Positions 43,685 through 53,037 of a DNA stretch of 64,000 bases are shown here, in pieces. The notes beneath the pieces are model-generated. The model saw only the letters and a program-made list of their open reading frames with translations, was not told the origin of the DNA and made no database searches. The stretch covers positions 13,466 through 77,465 of the forward strand of contig DASYRN010000041.1 in the NCBI GenBank assembly GCA_036004365.1. The letters run 5' to 3'. Position 1 is the first letter of the stretch. Every line of letters starts with the position of its first letter. This DNA is from DP-36 sp036004365 (GTDB lineage Bacteria > Desulfobacterota > Binatia > UBA9968). The translations under genes and the position numbers were made by a program.

Positions 43685-44389
43685 ATGGAACTATGGTTAT
43701 TTCTTTTGCGGTGGATACATTTTCTTGCCGGCATAACTTGGATCGGACTTCTCTATTATTTCAATTTCGTTCAAACTCCTTTTTTCGCCGAGACTGATCC
43801 TGCGGTCAGAAGCGGCGCCATTCAGAAACTGGTTCCACGTGCGCTCTGGTGGTTCCGTTGGGGCGCCATGGGGACTTTTTTGGCTGGAATCCTAATGTAT
43901 ATCCATAAGTTGAGCGAGCTGGGCGGGGCTGTTTTTTATACCTCAACATATGGCTTGGCGATCACGGCCGGTGGACTACTGGGTACGATTATGTTTCTCA
44001 ACGTGTGGCTCGTGATCTGGCCGAATCAGAAGGTCGTGATAGCGTCCGCCGTACAGGTGGCTCAGGGCGGGCAGCCTATTGCCGATGCGGCGGCACGGGG
44101 TCGTCGCGCAGCGCTTACGTCGCGAACCAACGTCGTCTTTTCGATTCCCATGCTGTTTTTTATGGGCGCAGCGAGCCATTATCCTTCACTGATCGGCCAA
44201 ACGAGCGGGGGCGCTGCGGCAGGGCTTATTATCATCATTTTGCTGATCGCCGGAGCTGTCGAAGCCAATGCGCTTGTGGGAACCCAAGGACCAACGAAGA
44301 AGCCGCTCGATTCGGTCTCAGAGACGCTCTGGGCAGGCTTTATCCTAGCGGCGGTTTTAGACGTTTTGTTCCTGCTGTTCCGTGGCTAA
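43685..44389 (+). CDS. PuuD/urate-oxidase-N (PF06181-like) membrane protein
   Basis: A 234-residue integral membrane protein with about six helices. HFLAGITWIGLLYYFNFVQ, PRALWWFRWGAMGTF and NVWLVIWPNQKVVI are hallmarks of the family that includes the urate hydroxylase PuuD. PuuD of proteobacteria has a C-terminal cytochrome c domain; this protein stops before it, and a separate c-type cytochrome gene converges from the right. Strong ribosome site (AAGGAGGAGAGG). Whether it oxidises urate is unknown; no purine genes adjoin. Confidence 0.85.
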   Translation: MELWLFLLRWIHFLAGITWIGLLYYFNFVQTPFFAETDPAVRSGAIQKLVPRALWWFRWGAMGTFLAGILMYIHKLSELGGAVFYTSTYGLAITAGGLLGTIMFLNVWLVIWPNQKVVIASAVQVAQGGQPIADAAARGRRAALTSRTNVVFSIPMLFFMGAASHYPSLIGQTSGGAAAGLIIIILLIAGAVEANALVGTQGPTKKPLDSVSETLWAGFILAAVLDVLFLLFRG

Positions 44390-44805
44390 CGGAGGTAGGC
44401 TGCCAGATCCGGTATGGCCGATTTAAGATACGGCTGCGCCGGCATAGCATTAGTTTTCCGTTTAGGGTTGTAGCCGGGAGGATAGGTTCCCCGAAGTACC
44501 TTTGCCTCTAGAAGTTCTTGTGAGGACCCTTTAATTGCCGGGCCGATTGATCCCTCTTTAGAGGGGTCCATGTTGTGACACGTCACGCAATGCGCCGCAT
44601 AGACCTGCCTGCCTCTGGCCGGATCGCCCTTAGCCGCTGTGTCGGCAGGGCGATCTGATTCCTTTCCACAGGAGCTGAAAAAAAGAGCCAGGAGGAAAAG
44701 CAAAAACAGATACCTTACCTGTCGAAGACAATTCCCTGGCTTTACGCATGGAACAACTCTCGTGCCGTAAGGTTGCGCTGTTTCAGGGACTCTTTCCTGC
44801 TGCAT
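44386..44805 (-). CDS. Small c-type cytochrome, lipoprotein-anchored
   Basis: From the ATG at 44805 a 139-residue protein with an internal hydrophobic stretch (VRYLFLLFLLALFFSSC) ending in a lipobox-type Cys, then a cytochrome c domain with heme site CVTCH and probable Met ligand in NAMPAQPYL. The longer open frame to 44988 runs through the tRNA-Leu gene and is not used. The N-terminal 40 residues before the hydrophobic stretch are unusual, so the start may be wrong. Its stop overlaps the stop of the PuuD-type gene by four bases. Confidence 0.8.
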   Translation of the reverse strand: MQQERVPETAQPYGTRVVPCVKPGNCLRQVRYLFLLFLLALFFSSCGKESDRPADTAAKGDPARGRQVYAAHCVTCHNMDPSKEGSIGPAIKGSSQELLEAKVLRGTYPPGYNPKRKTNAMPAQPYLKSAIPDLAAYLR

Positions 44806-44906
44806 TACTCTAGCACTCCAACCGCTCTCCCCTCTGACAGAATCTTGGATTTGGAAAGGGATGAATAGAGAAAAATCCGTGGCTATGATACGTTGATGAT
44901 AGCGAA

Positions 44907-44994
44907 TGGTGCGAAAGGGGGGAATCGAACCCCCACGGGTGTTAGCCCACAGGATCCTGAATCCTGCGCGTCTACCAAGTTCCGCCACTTTCGC
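44907..44994 (-). tRNA. tRNA-Leu (CAG anticodon)
   Basis: An 88-base tRNA with a long variable arm and encoded CCA. Acceptor GCGAAAG/CTTTCGC, anticodon stem CAGGA/TCCTG with loop TTCAGGA (anticodon CAG), variable arm GGGCTAACACCC-type hairpin, T arm with GTTCGATTC. The long variable arm and CAG anticodon fix it as leucine. Confidence 0.96.
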
Positions 44995-45072
44995 ATATCG
45001 TGCAGAGCTGGATTTCTATCTTACTTGTGCCTTGAACCTTGTCAAGCCAATTCCGTTTTTCAGGAATAATGT

Positions 45073-45603
45073 ATGAGCCAAATTCTTCTTATCGAGCCCT
45101 ATAAGGTCCTGCGGCAGGCGATTACTCTCTTCCTCTCACCGGATCACGAGATTAAGGTACAGGAGGACACCAAGGGGCTTACAGGGGAATCTCTAGTCGA
45201 GTACGATCTAATCGTTGTCGATGGAACCGCGTTGCGAGAGACCGGGCAGCTATCGCCTGAGTTTACACGGGCTCTACAGGCGACTCGCGCAAAGATATTT
45301 TGGTTAGAAGAAGACGATGCGCCGCCTTCGGTCAAGAAAGAGGAGTGGGTCATTCTGAGAAAACCCATCGAAAGGCAGACTTTTGAGAGAGCGCTGACGA
45401 ATCTTTTTTCTCCTCAACAGGTTAGGAGAGGTCCAAAAGTTGATGCCCTGAGCCCTTCAAACCCAAAGGTTGAGAGATCGAGCAAAAGAAGGCAGCCTGA
45501 AGATCTGCGACAAGCAACGCTGCAATTCATCGAGCTTACGGACGCAGTCGAAGAGGCATCGTCAACGAAGAAGGAGAAGAAGGCTCCGAAGAAGTCGAAG
45601 TAG
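45073..45603 (+). CDS. Receiver-like protein with basic tail
   Basis: A 176-residue protein. Residues ~3-118 have the alternating pattern of a receiver domain: ILLIEPYKVLRQAI, an Asp at LIVVDGTAL, WVILRKPI with the conserved Lys-Pro. The usual acidic pair is replaced (IEPYK), so phosphorylation may be impaired. The tail (~125-176) is Lys/Arg-rich and disordered, ending KKAPKKSK. It lies 4 bases before valS, so the two are co-transcribed. Confidence 0.7.
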   Translation: MSQILLIEPYKVLRQAITLFLSPDHEIKVQEDTKGLTGESLVEYDLIVVDGTALRETGQLSPEFTRALQATRAKIFWLEEDDAPPSVKKEEWVILRKPIERQTFERALTNLFSPQQVRRGPKVDALSPSNPKVERSSKRRQPEDLRQATLQFIELTDAVEEASSTKKEKKAPKKSK

Positions 45604-45607
45604 CGTC

Positions 45608-48385
45608 ATGGAATTGTCCAAGTCGTATTCACATAGAGAGGTAGAAGCGAAGTGGTACGCCTACTGGGCCGAGCACGGTTACTTCCAACCTTTTAGGCCA
45701 GATCGGCCAAGCTTCTCCATGGTGATTCCGCCGCCGAATATTACGGGCTCACTCCACATCGGCCATGCCTTAAATAACACCCTCCAGGATATCCTTTGTC
45801 GATATAAACGGATGGCCGGTTATAACGTCCTTTGGGTGCCGGGAACGGACCATGCGGGCATTGCCACGCAAAATGTAGTGGAGAGGCAACTCGCTGAAGA
45901 AGGACTGAAGCGTTCTCAATTGGGAAGGGCGAAGTTTGTTGAGCGAGTTTGGGCCTGGCGAAAACAGTCCGGCAGCACGATCTTGCGGCAGCTTAGAGCG
46001 CTAGGAGTTTCGTGTGATTGGAGTCGGGAGCGCTTCACCATGGATGAAGGCCTCTCTGCGGCGGTCCGGGAAGCGTTTGTCCGCCTTTGGGAAGAGGGGT
46101 TGTTGTATCGCGCAGAGCGGCTGATCAACTGGTGCCCCCGCTGCAAGACGGCTCTTGCAGATATCGAGGTGGTTCACGAAGAGGTGGACGGGCATCTGTG
46201 GCACATTCGCTATCCGTTCGTCGACGCTCCGTCCGGTGGACTAACAGTAGCCACAACTCGTCCAGAGACTATGCTGGGCGACACAGCCGTGGCTGTCCAT
46301 CCGGAGGATGAACGCTATCGCCATCTCATCGGGAAGAAAGTAAGGTTGCCGATTGTAGGACGACAAATTCCCATCATCGGAGATTCTTTCGTCGACTTGG
46401 AATTCGGCAGCGGAGCTCTAAAGATCACTCCCGGGCATGATTTCAACGATTTTGAGATCGGGGAGAAGCACGGCCTGGACAAGATCTGCATCTTCGATGA
46501 GGAGGCGAGGATAAGTCCATCGACGTTCGCGCGCGATGGTCAAGAGCCTGCTTGGCTGGAGCGCTACCGGCTCAAAGATCGTTTCGAGGCCCGAAAGATC
46601 ATCGTCGAAGAGCTCAAAGAAAAAGGGTTGTTGGAGAAAGTTCAGCCATACAAACATGCCTTGGGCCGATGCTATCGCTGCCAAACGGTCGTTGAGCCCT
46701 ACCTCACGCCCCAATGGTTCGTCAAGATCAAACCGCTGGCCGAACCCGCGGTCGAAGCGGTTCGCGATGGAAAGGTGCGAATCATCCCCGAAGGATGGGC
46801 CAACTCATACTTTGCCTGGATGGAGAATATCAAGGATTGGTGCGTGTCCCGCCAGATCTGGTGGGGGCATCAGATCCCCGCTTGGTATTGCGTCACTTGT
46901 GATGCAAAAAATATTTTCCAGACTGGCGAAGGCGAATTCATGTTAGGCCGAGAAGCAAGCCCCCTCGTTGCACGCGAGGAGCCACAAAAATGCCCGCGCT
47001 GTGGCGGGGATAGATTTGTGCGGGATCCTGACGTCTTGGATACTTGGTTTTCCTCGGCCTTGTGGCCTTTCTCTACGCTCGGATGGCCCGAGACGACAGA
47101 CGATCTTAGGAAGTTTTATCCCACTTCTGTGCTGGTCACTAGTTTCGATATTCTCTTTTTCTGGGTGGCGCGGATGATCATGATGGGCTTGAAATTCATG
47201 AAAGACGTTCCTTTCAGAGATGTCTATATTCATGCTTTGGTGCGGGATCAAGAAGGTCAGAAGATGTCGAAGTCGAAGGGAAATGTCATCGATCCTCTTG
47301 AGGTCATGGAGCGCTACGGGACGGACGCTTTCCGATTTACGCTGGCGGCTTTGACTGCGATGGGGAGAGACGTGAAGCTGGCCGAGGAGCGGATTGTGGG
47401 GTACCAGAATTTTGTCAACAAACTCTGGAATGCCGCGCGCTTTGTTATGATGAACGTGGGGCAAGACGGCGATGACCTGCCGCTTGGTTCGTTGCATGAG
47501 GAAAGTTTGAATCTGGCCGATCAGTGGATTTTATCTCGCTTGAACAGCACCATTGAAGAGGCAAGAAAGGCAATCGATTCGTATCGCTTCAATGAGTTTG
47601 CCCACCATCTATATCAGTTCGTTTGGCACGAGTTCTGCGATTGGTACATCGAGATGAGCAAGCTTTCGCTCAACGGAACTCTGAGAGATGATTCTGCCAA
47701 GACTCGAAGGATTCTGATCACGGTTCTTGAAAAACTGCTTCTCTTGCTGCATCCCCTGATGCCTTTTGTTACTGAGGAGATATGGCAGGCGTTGACCGAG
47801 AAACGGAAGGCGAAGGCCAGAGAACAAAGTTGGAGTATCATGATCCAACCCTATCCAGAGGTAGATCGGGGCTATATCAGATCCGAAGTGGAGGATAAGG
47901 TAGGCTTTTTGGCGGATGTCATACGCGCCATCAGAAATCTCCGAACAGAGATGAACTGCCCGCCGTCGAAACAGGTTCAGGTTATCCTATTCGGCGCGGA
48001 TCAAGAGATCGCGTTTTTGAGATCCCAAGAACCGTATCTGCGGGCTCTAGCACGGGCAGATTCGGTGGAATATCAAACATCGGGCGGGAGACCGAAAGGC
48101 GCCGCGACGGCTATGGTCAGGGCCACAGAGATCTATCTTCCGCTCGACGGCATGGTCAACCTGCGGGAAGAGAGAGAGCGGCTTCTAAAGGAGATCCCCA
48201 AATTAGAACAGGAGCTGGCCCGGGTTCAGAAGAAACTCGACAACCGGGCGTTTTTGGTCAATGCCAAAGAAGAAGTCGTCGAGAAGGAGAAGGGAAAACT
48301 CCAAGAATTTGAGGAAAAGCTGCAAACTCTTCGCCGTAGCTTGCAACGGATTCAGGAGATGTCCGAGGCCGGACCGAGAGCTTAG
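45608..48385 (+). CDS. valS: Valyl-tRNA synthetase
   Basis: A 925-residue class I synthetase of normal size. The ATP site motifs are PPPNITGSLHIGHAL (HIGH) and GQKMSKSKGN (KMSKS); the CP1 editing domain (ATTRPETMLGD) and a zinc-type Cys set (CPRCGGD) are present, and the C-terminal coiled coil (LLKEIPKLEQELARVQKKL) is the ValRS signature arm. The ATG at 45608 fits the family start (MELSKSYSHREVEAKWYAYW); the open frame to 45470 overlaps the preceding gene. Confidence 0.98.
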   Translation: MELSKSYSHREVEAKWYAYWAEHGYFQPFRPDRPSFSMVIPPPNITGSLHIGHALNNTLQDILCRYKRMAGYNVLWVPGTDHAGIATQNVVERQLAEEGLKRSQLGRAKFVERVWAWRKQSGSTILRQLRALGVSCDWSRERFTMDEGLSAAVREAFVRLWEEGLLYRAERLINWCPRCKTALADIEVVHEEVDGHLWHIRYPFVDAPSGGLTVATTRPETMLGDTAVAVHPEDERYRHLIGKKVRLPIVGRQIPIIGDSFVDLEFGSGALKITPGHDFNDFEIGEKHGLDKICIFDEEARISPSTFARDGQEPAWLERYRLKDRFEARKIIVEELKEKGLLEKVQPYKHALGRCYRCQTVVEPYLTPQWFVKIKPLAEPAVEAVRDGKVRIIPEGWANSYFAWMENIKDWCVSRQIWWGHQIPAWYCVTCDAKNIFQTGEGEFMLGREASPLVAREEPQKCPRCGGDRFVRDPDVLDTWFSSALWPFSTLGWPETTDDLRKFYPTSVLVTSFDILFFWVARMIMMGLKFMKDVPFRDVYIHALVRDQEGQKMSKSKGNVIDPLEVMERYGTDAFRFTLAALTAMGRDVKLAEERIVGYQNFVNKLWNAARFVMMNVGQDGDDLPLGSLHEESLNLADQWILSRLNSTIEEARKAIDSYRFNEFAHHLYQFVWHEFCDWYIEMSKLSLNGTLRDDSAKTRRILITVLEKLLLLLHPLMPFVTEEIWQALTEKRKAKAREQSWSIMIQPYPEVDRGYIRSEVEDKVGFLADVIRAIRNLRTEMNCPPSKQVQVILFGADQEIAFLRSQEPYLRALARADSVEYQTSGGRPKGAATAMVRATEIYLPLDGMVNLREERERLLKEIPKLEQELARVQKKLDNRAFLVNAKEEVVEKEKGKLQEFEEKLQTLRRSLQRIQEMSEAGPRA

Positions 48386-48387
48386 TC

Positions 48388-49239
48388 ATGGATGTTCTCA
48401 TCACGTCTGAGATCGAAGAACTCATCAAGCGCGTGTTACAGGAGGACATAGGCGCAGGAGATCTGACCACACTGAGCACCGTTCCGATTGAGCTCCGAGG
48501 CAAAGGATTGTTTCGAGCCAAAAGGGACGGTATCGTGGCCGGTCTTTTTCTGTTAAAAAAAATATTTTCGCTGGTGGATGTAGAAACGAGGGTCCGTTGC
48601 CTCTCTCAGGATGGGGACACGGTGAAGCAAGGGGCTGTGGTTGCGGAGGTCGAGGGACCTGTGAGAGCTCTGCTCATAGGGGAGAGAACCGCGCTCAATT
48701 TCCTTCAGCGCCTGTCGGGAACGGCGACGTTGACCCGGCGTTATGTAGACGCGGTCAAGAATTTCTCGTGCAAGGTCATAGACACGCGCAAGACAACGCC
48801 GGGGCTTCGAACTCTTGAGAAGTATGCGGTCCGGATGGGTGGCGGAACCAATCACCGTTTGGGGTTGTACGACGCAGCCTTGATCAAAGACAACCATATT
48901 GCAGCCGCCGGCTCGATTGCCAAGGCGGTGGAAATGGTTCGAGAGCATGCTCCTTTTATGGCGAAGATCGAGGTGGAGTGCGCGGATCTCAAGCAGGTTC
49001 AGGAGGCTATTGACGCGAAAGCCGATGTTATCATGTTGGATAATATGGGAACCCAAGAGATGGCCGAAGCGGTGCGGCTCATCAGCAAGCGGGCGTGGGT
49101 CGAGGCATCGGGCGGGATCACGCTCGAACGGATTCGGGAAATCGCGGCGACCGGCGTGGACTTCATCTCCATCGGGGCTTTGACCCATTCGGCGCCGGCC
49201 GTCGACTTCAACATGAAGATTTCGGTGTCTCGGCGCTGA
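48388..49239 (+). CDS. nadC: Nicotinate-nucleotide pyrophosphorylase (quinolinate phosphoribosyltransferase)
   Basis: A 283-residue NadC, which turns quinolinate and PRPP into nicotinate mononucleotide in NAD synthesis. Recognised by EEDIGAGDLTT, NFLQRLSGTAT, DTRKTTPGLRTLEKYAVRMG and EVECADLKQV, ending with EASGGITLERI and ISIGALTHSA. It starts 2 bases after valS and is followed 4 bases later by birA, in one operon. nadA/nadB are not in the window. Confidence 0.97.
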   Translation: MDVLITSEIEELIKRVLQEDIGAGDLTTLSTVPIELRGKGLFRAKRDGIVAGLFLLKKIFSLVDVETRVRCLSQDGDTVKQGAVVAEVEGPVRALLIGERTALNFLQRLSGTATLTRRYVDAVKNFSCKVIDTRKTTPGLRTLEKYAVRMGGGTNHRLGLYDAALIKDNHIAAAGSIAKAVEMVREHAPFMAKIEVECADLKQVQEAIDAKADVIMLDNMGTQEMAEAVRLISKRAWVEASGGITLERIREIAATGVDFISIGALTHSAPAVDFNMKISVSRR

Positions 49240-49243
49240 GAAG

Positions 49244-50074
49244 ATGGATCAAGGGTTTGTGGGACCAAGGATTGAAGGGTTAGCGCCCCTAGACCCCCAT
49301 GAGATCAAGAGAGACCTAAAGACCAAGCGACTCGGTGGAAAGATCCACTATTTCACGGAAATCGATTCGACAAATGTTTACGCTTACAAGATCGCCAAAG
49401 AGGGGGCAGAAGAGGGTGAGATCGTTATCGCCGAGGGACAGAGGAGAGGTAAGGGAAGAATGGGAAGAGGTTGGATCTCTCCTCCCTACCTCAATCTTTA
49501 TCTCTCCGCGATTCTACGCCCTCGCCTTCCTGCAAGCCATGCGCCTCAGCTCACTTTAATGTCTGCGGTCGCTTTGGCCGAGACGGTTCACTCTTTCATT
49601 CCAAGTCTTCCTCAGATCAAGTGGCCAAACGATATTCTCGTCGGAGAAAAAAAACTGGCGGGGATTCTGACTGAATCTTCCTGTGAAGGCGACGAGATAG
49701 AATTTGTCGTTGTCGGGATCGGGATCAATGTTAATTTCCCGAAAGAGCTCATGCCCGAGGCGATCAAAGAGACGGCAACGTCGATCCTGAGTCTGGTCAA
49801 CAGACCGGTGAACCGCGTGATCCTTGCCCAGCGATTGATTCAGAACCTCGACCGATGCTATGGGGATCTTAAAGAGAGGGGGTTCCCTTATATCGCTAGT
49901 CGGTGGGAGAGTTTCTTTTACCTCCGAGGAAAAAGAGTTAGGGTGGAGCTAATGGGGGATTCGATCTTGGGAAGAGCCACCGGGATAGACGCCGACGGAG
50001 CATTGCTCTTAGAGGATGACCGAGGAATCTTAAAGCGCATTGTTGCAGGAGATGTCATTCCTGTTGAACCGTGA
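49244..50074 (+). CDS. birA: Biotin-[acetyl-CoA-carboxylase] ligase, without DNA-binding domain
   Basis: A 276-residue BirA/BPL. The biotinyl-AMP loop GQRRGKGRMGRGWIS, the IDSTNVYAY start of the catalytic domain and KWPNDILVGEKKLAGILTE are all typical, with a C-terminal SH3-like domain (~230-276). The N-terminal ~30 residues do not form a helix-turn-helix, so this is a monofunctional ligase. Likely target: the biotin carrier gene at 62.4-63.0 kb. coaX follows 14 bases later. Confidence 0.95.
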   Translation: MDQGFVGPRIEGLAPLDPHEIKRDLKTKRLGGKIHYFTEIDSTNVYAYKIAKEGAEEGEIVIAEGQRRGKGRMGRGWISPPYLNLYLSAILRPRLPASHAPQLTLMSAVALAETVHSFIPSLPQIKWPNDILVGEKKLAGILTESSCEGDEIEFVVVGIGINVNFPKELMPEAIKETATSILSLVNRPVNRVILAQRLIQNLDRCYGDLKERGFPYIASRWESFFYLRGKRVRVELMGDSILGRATGIDADGALLLEDDRGILKRIVAGDVIPVEP

Positions 50075-50088
50075 AAGCCGGGTAGCAC

Positions 50089-50877
50089 ATGCTCTTAGCC
50101 ATCGATATCGGCAATACGAATATTGTTTTGGGGCTTTACAAGGGAAAGAAGCTCCTGATTCATTGGCGACTTTTGACGCAGCCCGACCGGACCGCCGACG
50201 AATACGGCCTATTGATCTCCCAGCTTGCCGCCTCCAGAGGTTTCACCTGCGACCAAATCCAGGCGATCGTTGTTTCCTGTGTGGTTCCTCCGATGCTGAG
50301 TCTCATCCATGAACTCAGTGAAAGATATTTTAAAATCCATCCGTTGGTGCTTGGGCCTGGCATCAAGACTGGGATGCCGATTCTCTATGAGAGCCCCAAA
50401 GAAGTCGGTGCGGATCGAATCTGCAATGGCGTGGCCGCATATGAAAGGTACCATGACGCGTGCATAGCAGTCGATTTCGGAACCGCAACCACCTTCGACT
50501 TCATTTCCAAAGCCGGAGAATACATGGGCGGGTCGATTGCGCCCGGTTTGTTAATTTCGGTTGAGGCACTATTTCAAAAGGCTTCCAAGCTTCCCAGAGT
50601 GGAGATCGTCAAACCGAGAGAAGTGGTGGGCAAAAACCCGGTCCAGTCGATCCAGTCCGGGATCTTCTATGGCTACGTAGGTTTGGTCAACGGCATCGTC
50701 GAGCGGATCCAGAAAGAGAACCGAGTCCGTGCCAAGGTGATAGCCACCGGAGGCCTGGCGCCACTCATCGCGCCTGAGTGCTCTGCCATTAACGATATCG
50801 ACGAGTTTCTGACATTGGAAGGCCTGCGGATCATATACGAGCGCAACGCTGCTCAGGAAATCAAAAAGCGGGCCTAG
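50089..50877 (+). CDS. coaX: Type III pantothenate kinase
   Basis: A 262-residue CoaX, the first enzyme of CoA synthesis, ASKHA fold. LLAIDIGNTNIVLGLY is the N-terminal phosphate motif; GADRICNGVAAYERY, AVDFGTATTFDFIS and the glycine-rich KVIATGGLAP complete the site. The birA-coaX order is common in bacteria. The EF-G paralogue starts 17 bases after the stop. Confidence 0.97.
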   Translation: MLLAIDIGNTNIVLGLYKGKKLLIHWRLLTQPDRTADEYGLLISQLAASRGFTCDQIQAIVVSCVVPPMLSLIHELSERYFKIHPLVLGPGIKTGMPILYESPKEVGADRICNGVAAYERYHDACIAVDFGTATTFDFISKAGEYMGGSIAPGLLISVEALFQKASKLPRVEIVKPREVVGKNPVQSIQSGIFYGYVGLVNGIVERIQKENRVRAKVIATGGLAPLIAPECSAINDIDEFLTLEGLRIIYERNAAQEIKKRA

Positions 50878-50894
50878 GCGAGAAGGGGGAAAGA

Positions 50895-52985
50895 ATGGCT
50901 GTCGAGATCGACAAGATACGCAACGTGGGGATTTTAGGCCATGGAGGCGTCGGAAAGACTTCGCTCGGCGAGGCGATGCTTTTCGCTGGCGGCGTTACAC
51001 AGCGCTTAGGTCGCGTCGAGGATGGTACATCACTTTTTGACTTTGAGCCCGAGGAGATTAAACGGCGCATTTCCATTTCCACCTCATTTCATTCGCTCAA
51101 TTGGAAGAAGTTTGCTCTTACTCTGATGGATACTCCTGGCTATGCGACCTTCCTGGCCGATACGATCTCCTGCATGCGCGCTTTCGGCGGCGCGGTTTTT
51201 TTGCTCAGTCCTTCGACTGGCCTCAGAGTGGAAACCGAGCGCCTGTGGACGCGGGCCAATGAGTCGAACATGAGCCGGCTGATTTTTATCAGCAAGATGG
51301 ATCGCGAAAAGGCCAACGTCCATGAAGGTATAGAAACGATCTTCAATGGACTCGAGGCTAAGCCTGTGTACCTTCAGTTGCCGATCGGGGCGGAGGAGAG
51401 CTTTAAAGGCATCATCGATCTTTGCCAGATGAAGGCTTTTGTCTTTGAGGGCCAGAGCGGCAAATTCACGCAAACGGATATTCCGGAGGATCTAAAGAAG
51501 ATCGCGCAAGAGAATCGCGTCGAATTGATGGAGAGTGTGGCGGAGACAGATGACGCCGTTTTGGAAAAGTACCTCGATGCTCAAGATCTCTCTTTCGAGG
51601 AACTCAAGCTGGGGATTCGCGCAGCCGTTCTCAAGGGAAGGTTGTTTCCGGTCTTGTACGGTTCTGCGAGCCGGCTTATCGGCGTCCCTCAACTGTTGGA
51701 CGCCATCGTGGATTATCTGCCGTCGCCGATAGATGAGGGTGAGGTTCAAGGTAAAAATCCGGTTACAGGGGAGGTCGAAAAGCGAACGCCGGATCCCAAT
51801 GGTCATTTAGCCGCTTTTGTTTTTAAGACCATCATCGACCCCTTCGCCGGCAAGCTCTCGGTGATGCGAGTAGTTTCGGGGAAAATAGCGACGGACATGA
51901 ACGTCTACAACCCTAATAAACAGGCGCGAGAGAAGATCGGCCAGATGTTTCGTCTGGAGGGAAAAAAACAAGAGGTGGTTCGGGAGGCGGGTGCGGGAGA
52001 AATCGTTGCCGCTGCCAAGCTCAAAGATGTCTCTACAGGTGATACCTTCTGTGACGAGAGAGCCCCGATCCAGTTTGAGGGGATGCCCCATTTTACTCCA
52101 CTGATCTCTTTCGCTCTCGAGCCGAAGAGCAAGTCCGATGAGGAGAAGATCCCCCAGGGTTTGCACAGAATAATGGAAGAAGATCCGACCATCGAGGTCC
52201 ATCGCGATGAGGAAACGAGAGATTTCATCCTTTCTGGAATGGGGCAGCAGCATGTCGAGATTATTGTTGAAAAGCTGAAGCGGAAATATGGCGCGGATGT
52301 CATACTCAAGGCGCCAAAGGTACCTTACAAAGAAACGATCCGGGGCAGCGCCAGCGCCCAAGGGAAGTTAAAAAAGCAATCGGGAGGACGGGGGCAATAT
52401 GGAGATACCTGGCTTAAGATCCAACCGCTCCCTCACGGCAAGGGTTTCGAATTTGTCGACGAGGTTGTCGGTGGCGCCATCCCGCGGAACTACATCCCCG
52501 CGGTGGAAAAAGGGGTGAAAGAAGCGATGGCTGGGGGCGTTCTCGCCGGATACCCGATGGTGGATATCCGCGTCACGCTCTACGACGGTTCCTATCACGA
52601 CGTGGACTCATCGGATATGGCATTCAAGATCGCTGGTTCCATAGGGTTTAAAAACGCCGTCGAGAAAGCGAAGCCGGTGATTCTAGAACCGATCATGACC
52701 ATGGAAGTGACCGTGCCTGACGATTGCATGGGCGATGTCATCGGTGATCTCAATAGCCGCCGGGGCAAAGTGCTTGGCATGGATACGAAGGGGCACACTC
52801 AAGTCATCAAGTGCAGGGTGCCCATGGCTGAGGTATTGAAGTATGCCCCTGACCTCCGATCTGTTACGAGTGGACGGGGTGAGTTTCATATGGAGTTCTC
52901 ACATTATGAGGAACTGCCACCTCACTTGGCTGAGAAAGTGATCAAACAGGCAAAAGCGGCGGTTGAGGCGCAGCACAAGGCATAG
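50895..52985 (+). CDS. fusA: Elongation factor G paralogue (EF-G2/FusA2 type)
   Basis: A 696-residue translational GTPase. G1 is GHGGVGKTS, G3 DTPGY, G4 SKMDRE (the family norm is NKMD, here Ser replaces Asn), then domains II-V in normal order, with SGMGQQHVEI in domain III and GRGEFHMEFSHYEELPPHL at the end. The lack of the effector Thr box of canonical EF-G and the SKMD box suit the EF-G-like paralogue group rather than the main translocase. No rpsL/rpsG/tuf neighbours, which also argues for the paralogue. Last gene of the valS run. Confidence 0.9.
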   Translation: MAVEIDKIRNVGILGHGGVGKTSLGEAMLFAGGVTQRLGRVEDGTSLFDFEPEEIKRRISISTSFHSLNWKKFALTLMDTPGYATFLADTISCMRAFGGAVFLLSPSTGLRVETERLWTRANESNMSRLIFISKMDREKANVHEGIETIFNGLEAKPVYLQLPIGAEESFKGIIDLCQMKAFVFEGQSGKFTQTDIPEDLKKIAQENRVELMESVAETDDAVLEKYLDAQDLSFEELKLGIRAAVLKGRLFPVLYGSASRLIGVPQLLDAIVDYLPSPIDEGEVQGKNPVTGEVEKRTPDPNGHLAAFVFKTIIDPFAGKLSVMRVVSGKIATDMNVYNPNKQAREKIGQMFRLEGKKQEVVREAGAGEIVAAAKLKDVSTGDTFCDERAPIQFEGMPHFTPLISFALEPKSKSDEEKIPQGLHRIMEEDPTIEVHRDEETRDFILSGMGQQHVEIIVEKLKRKYGADVILKAPKVPYKETIRGSASAQGKLKKQSGGRGQYGDTWLKIQPLPHGKGFEFVDEVVGGAIPRNYIPAVEKGVKEAMAGGVLAGYPMVDIRVTLYDGSYHDVDSSDMAFKIAGSIGFKNAVEKAKPVILEPIMTMEVTVPDDCMGDVIGDLNSRRGKVLGMDTKGHTQVIKCRVPMAEVLKYAPDLRSVTSGRGEFHMEFSHYEELPPHLAEKVIKQAKAAVEAQHKA

Positions 52986-52989
52986 ATCG

Positions 52990-53012
52990 TTGCTCGTGTC
53001 GTAAACGAGCAA
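52990..53012 (+). terminator. Possible terminator after the EF-G gene
   Basis: An 8-base-pair stem TTGCTCGT/ACGAGCAA (52990-52997 with 53005-53012, loop seven) starts 5 bases after the stop. The first T tract (TTTT) is about 16 bases further, so Rho-independent action is doubtful. Confidence 0.35.
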
Positions 53013-53037
53013 GATCATCGAGCACAGTTTTATCTTT

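Noticed and set aside
44806..44988. N-terminal extension of the cytochrome c gene
   Set aside because: The extension is translated tRNA-Leu antisense sequence.
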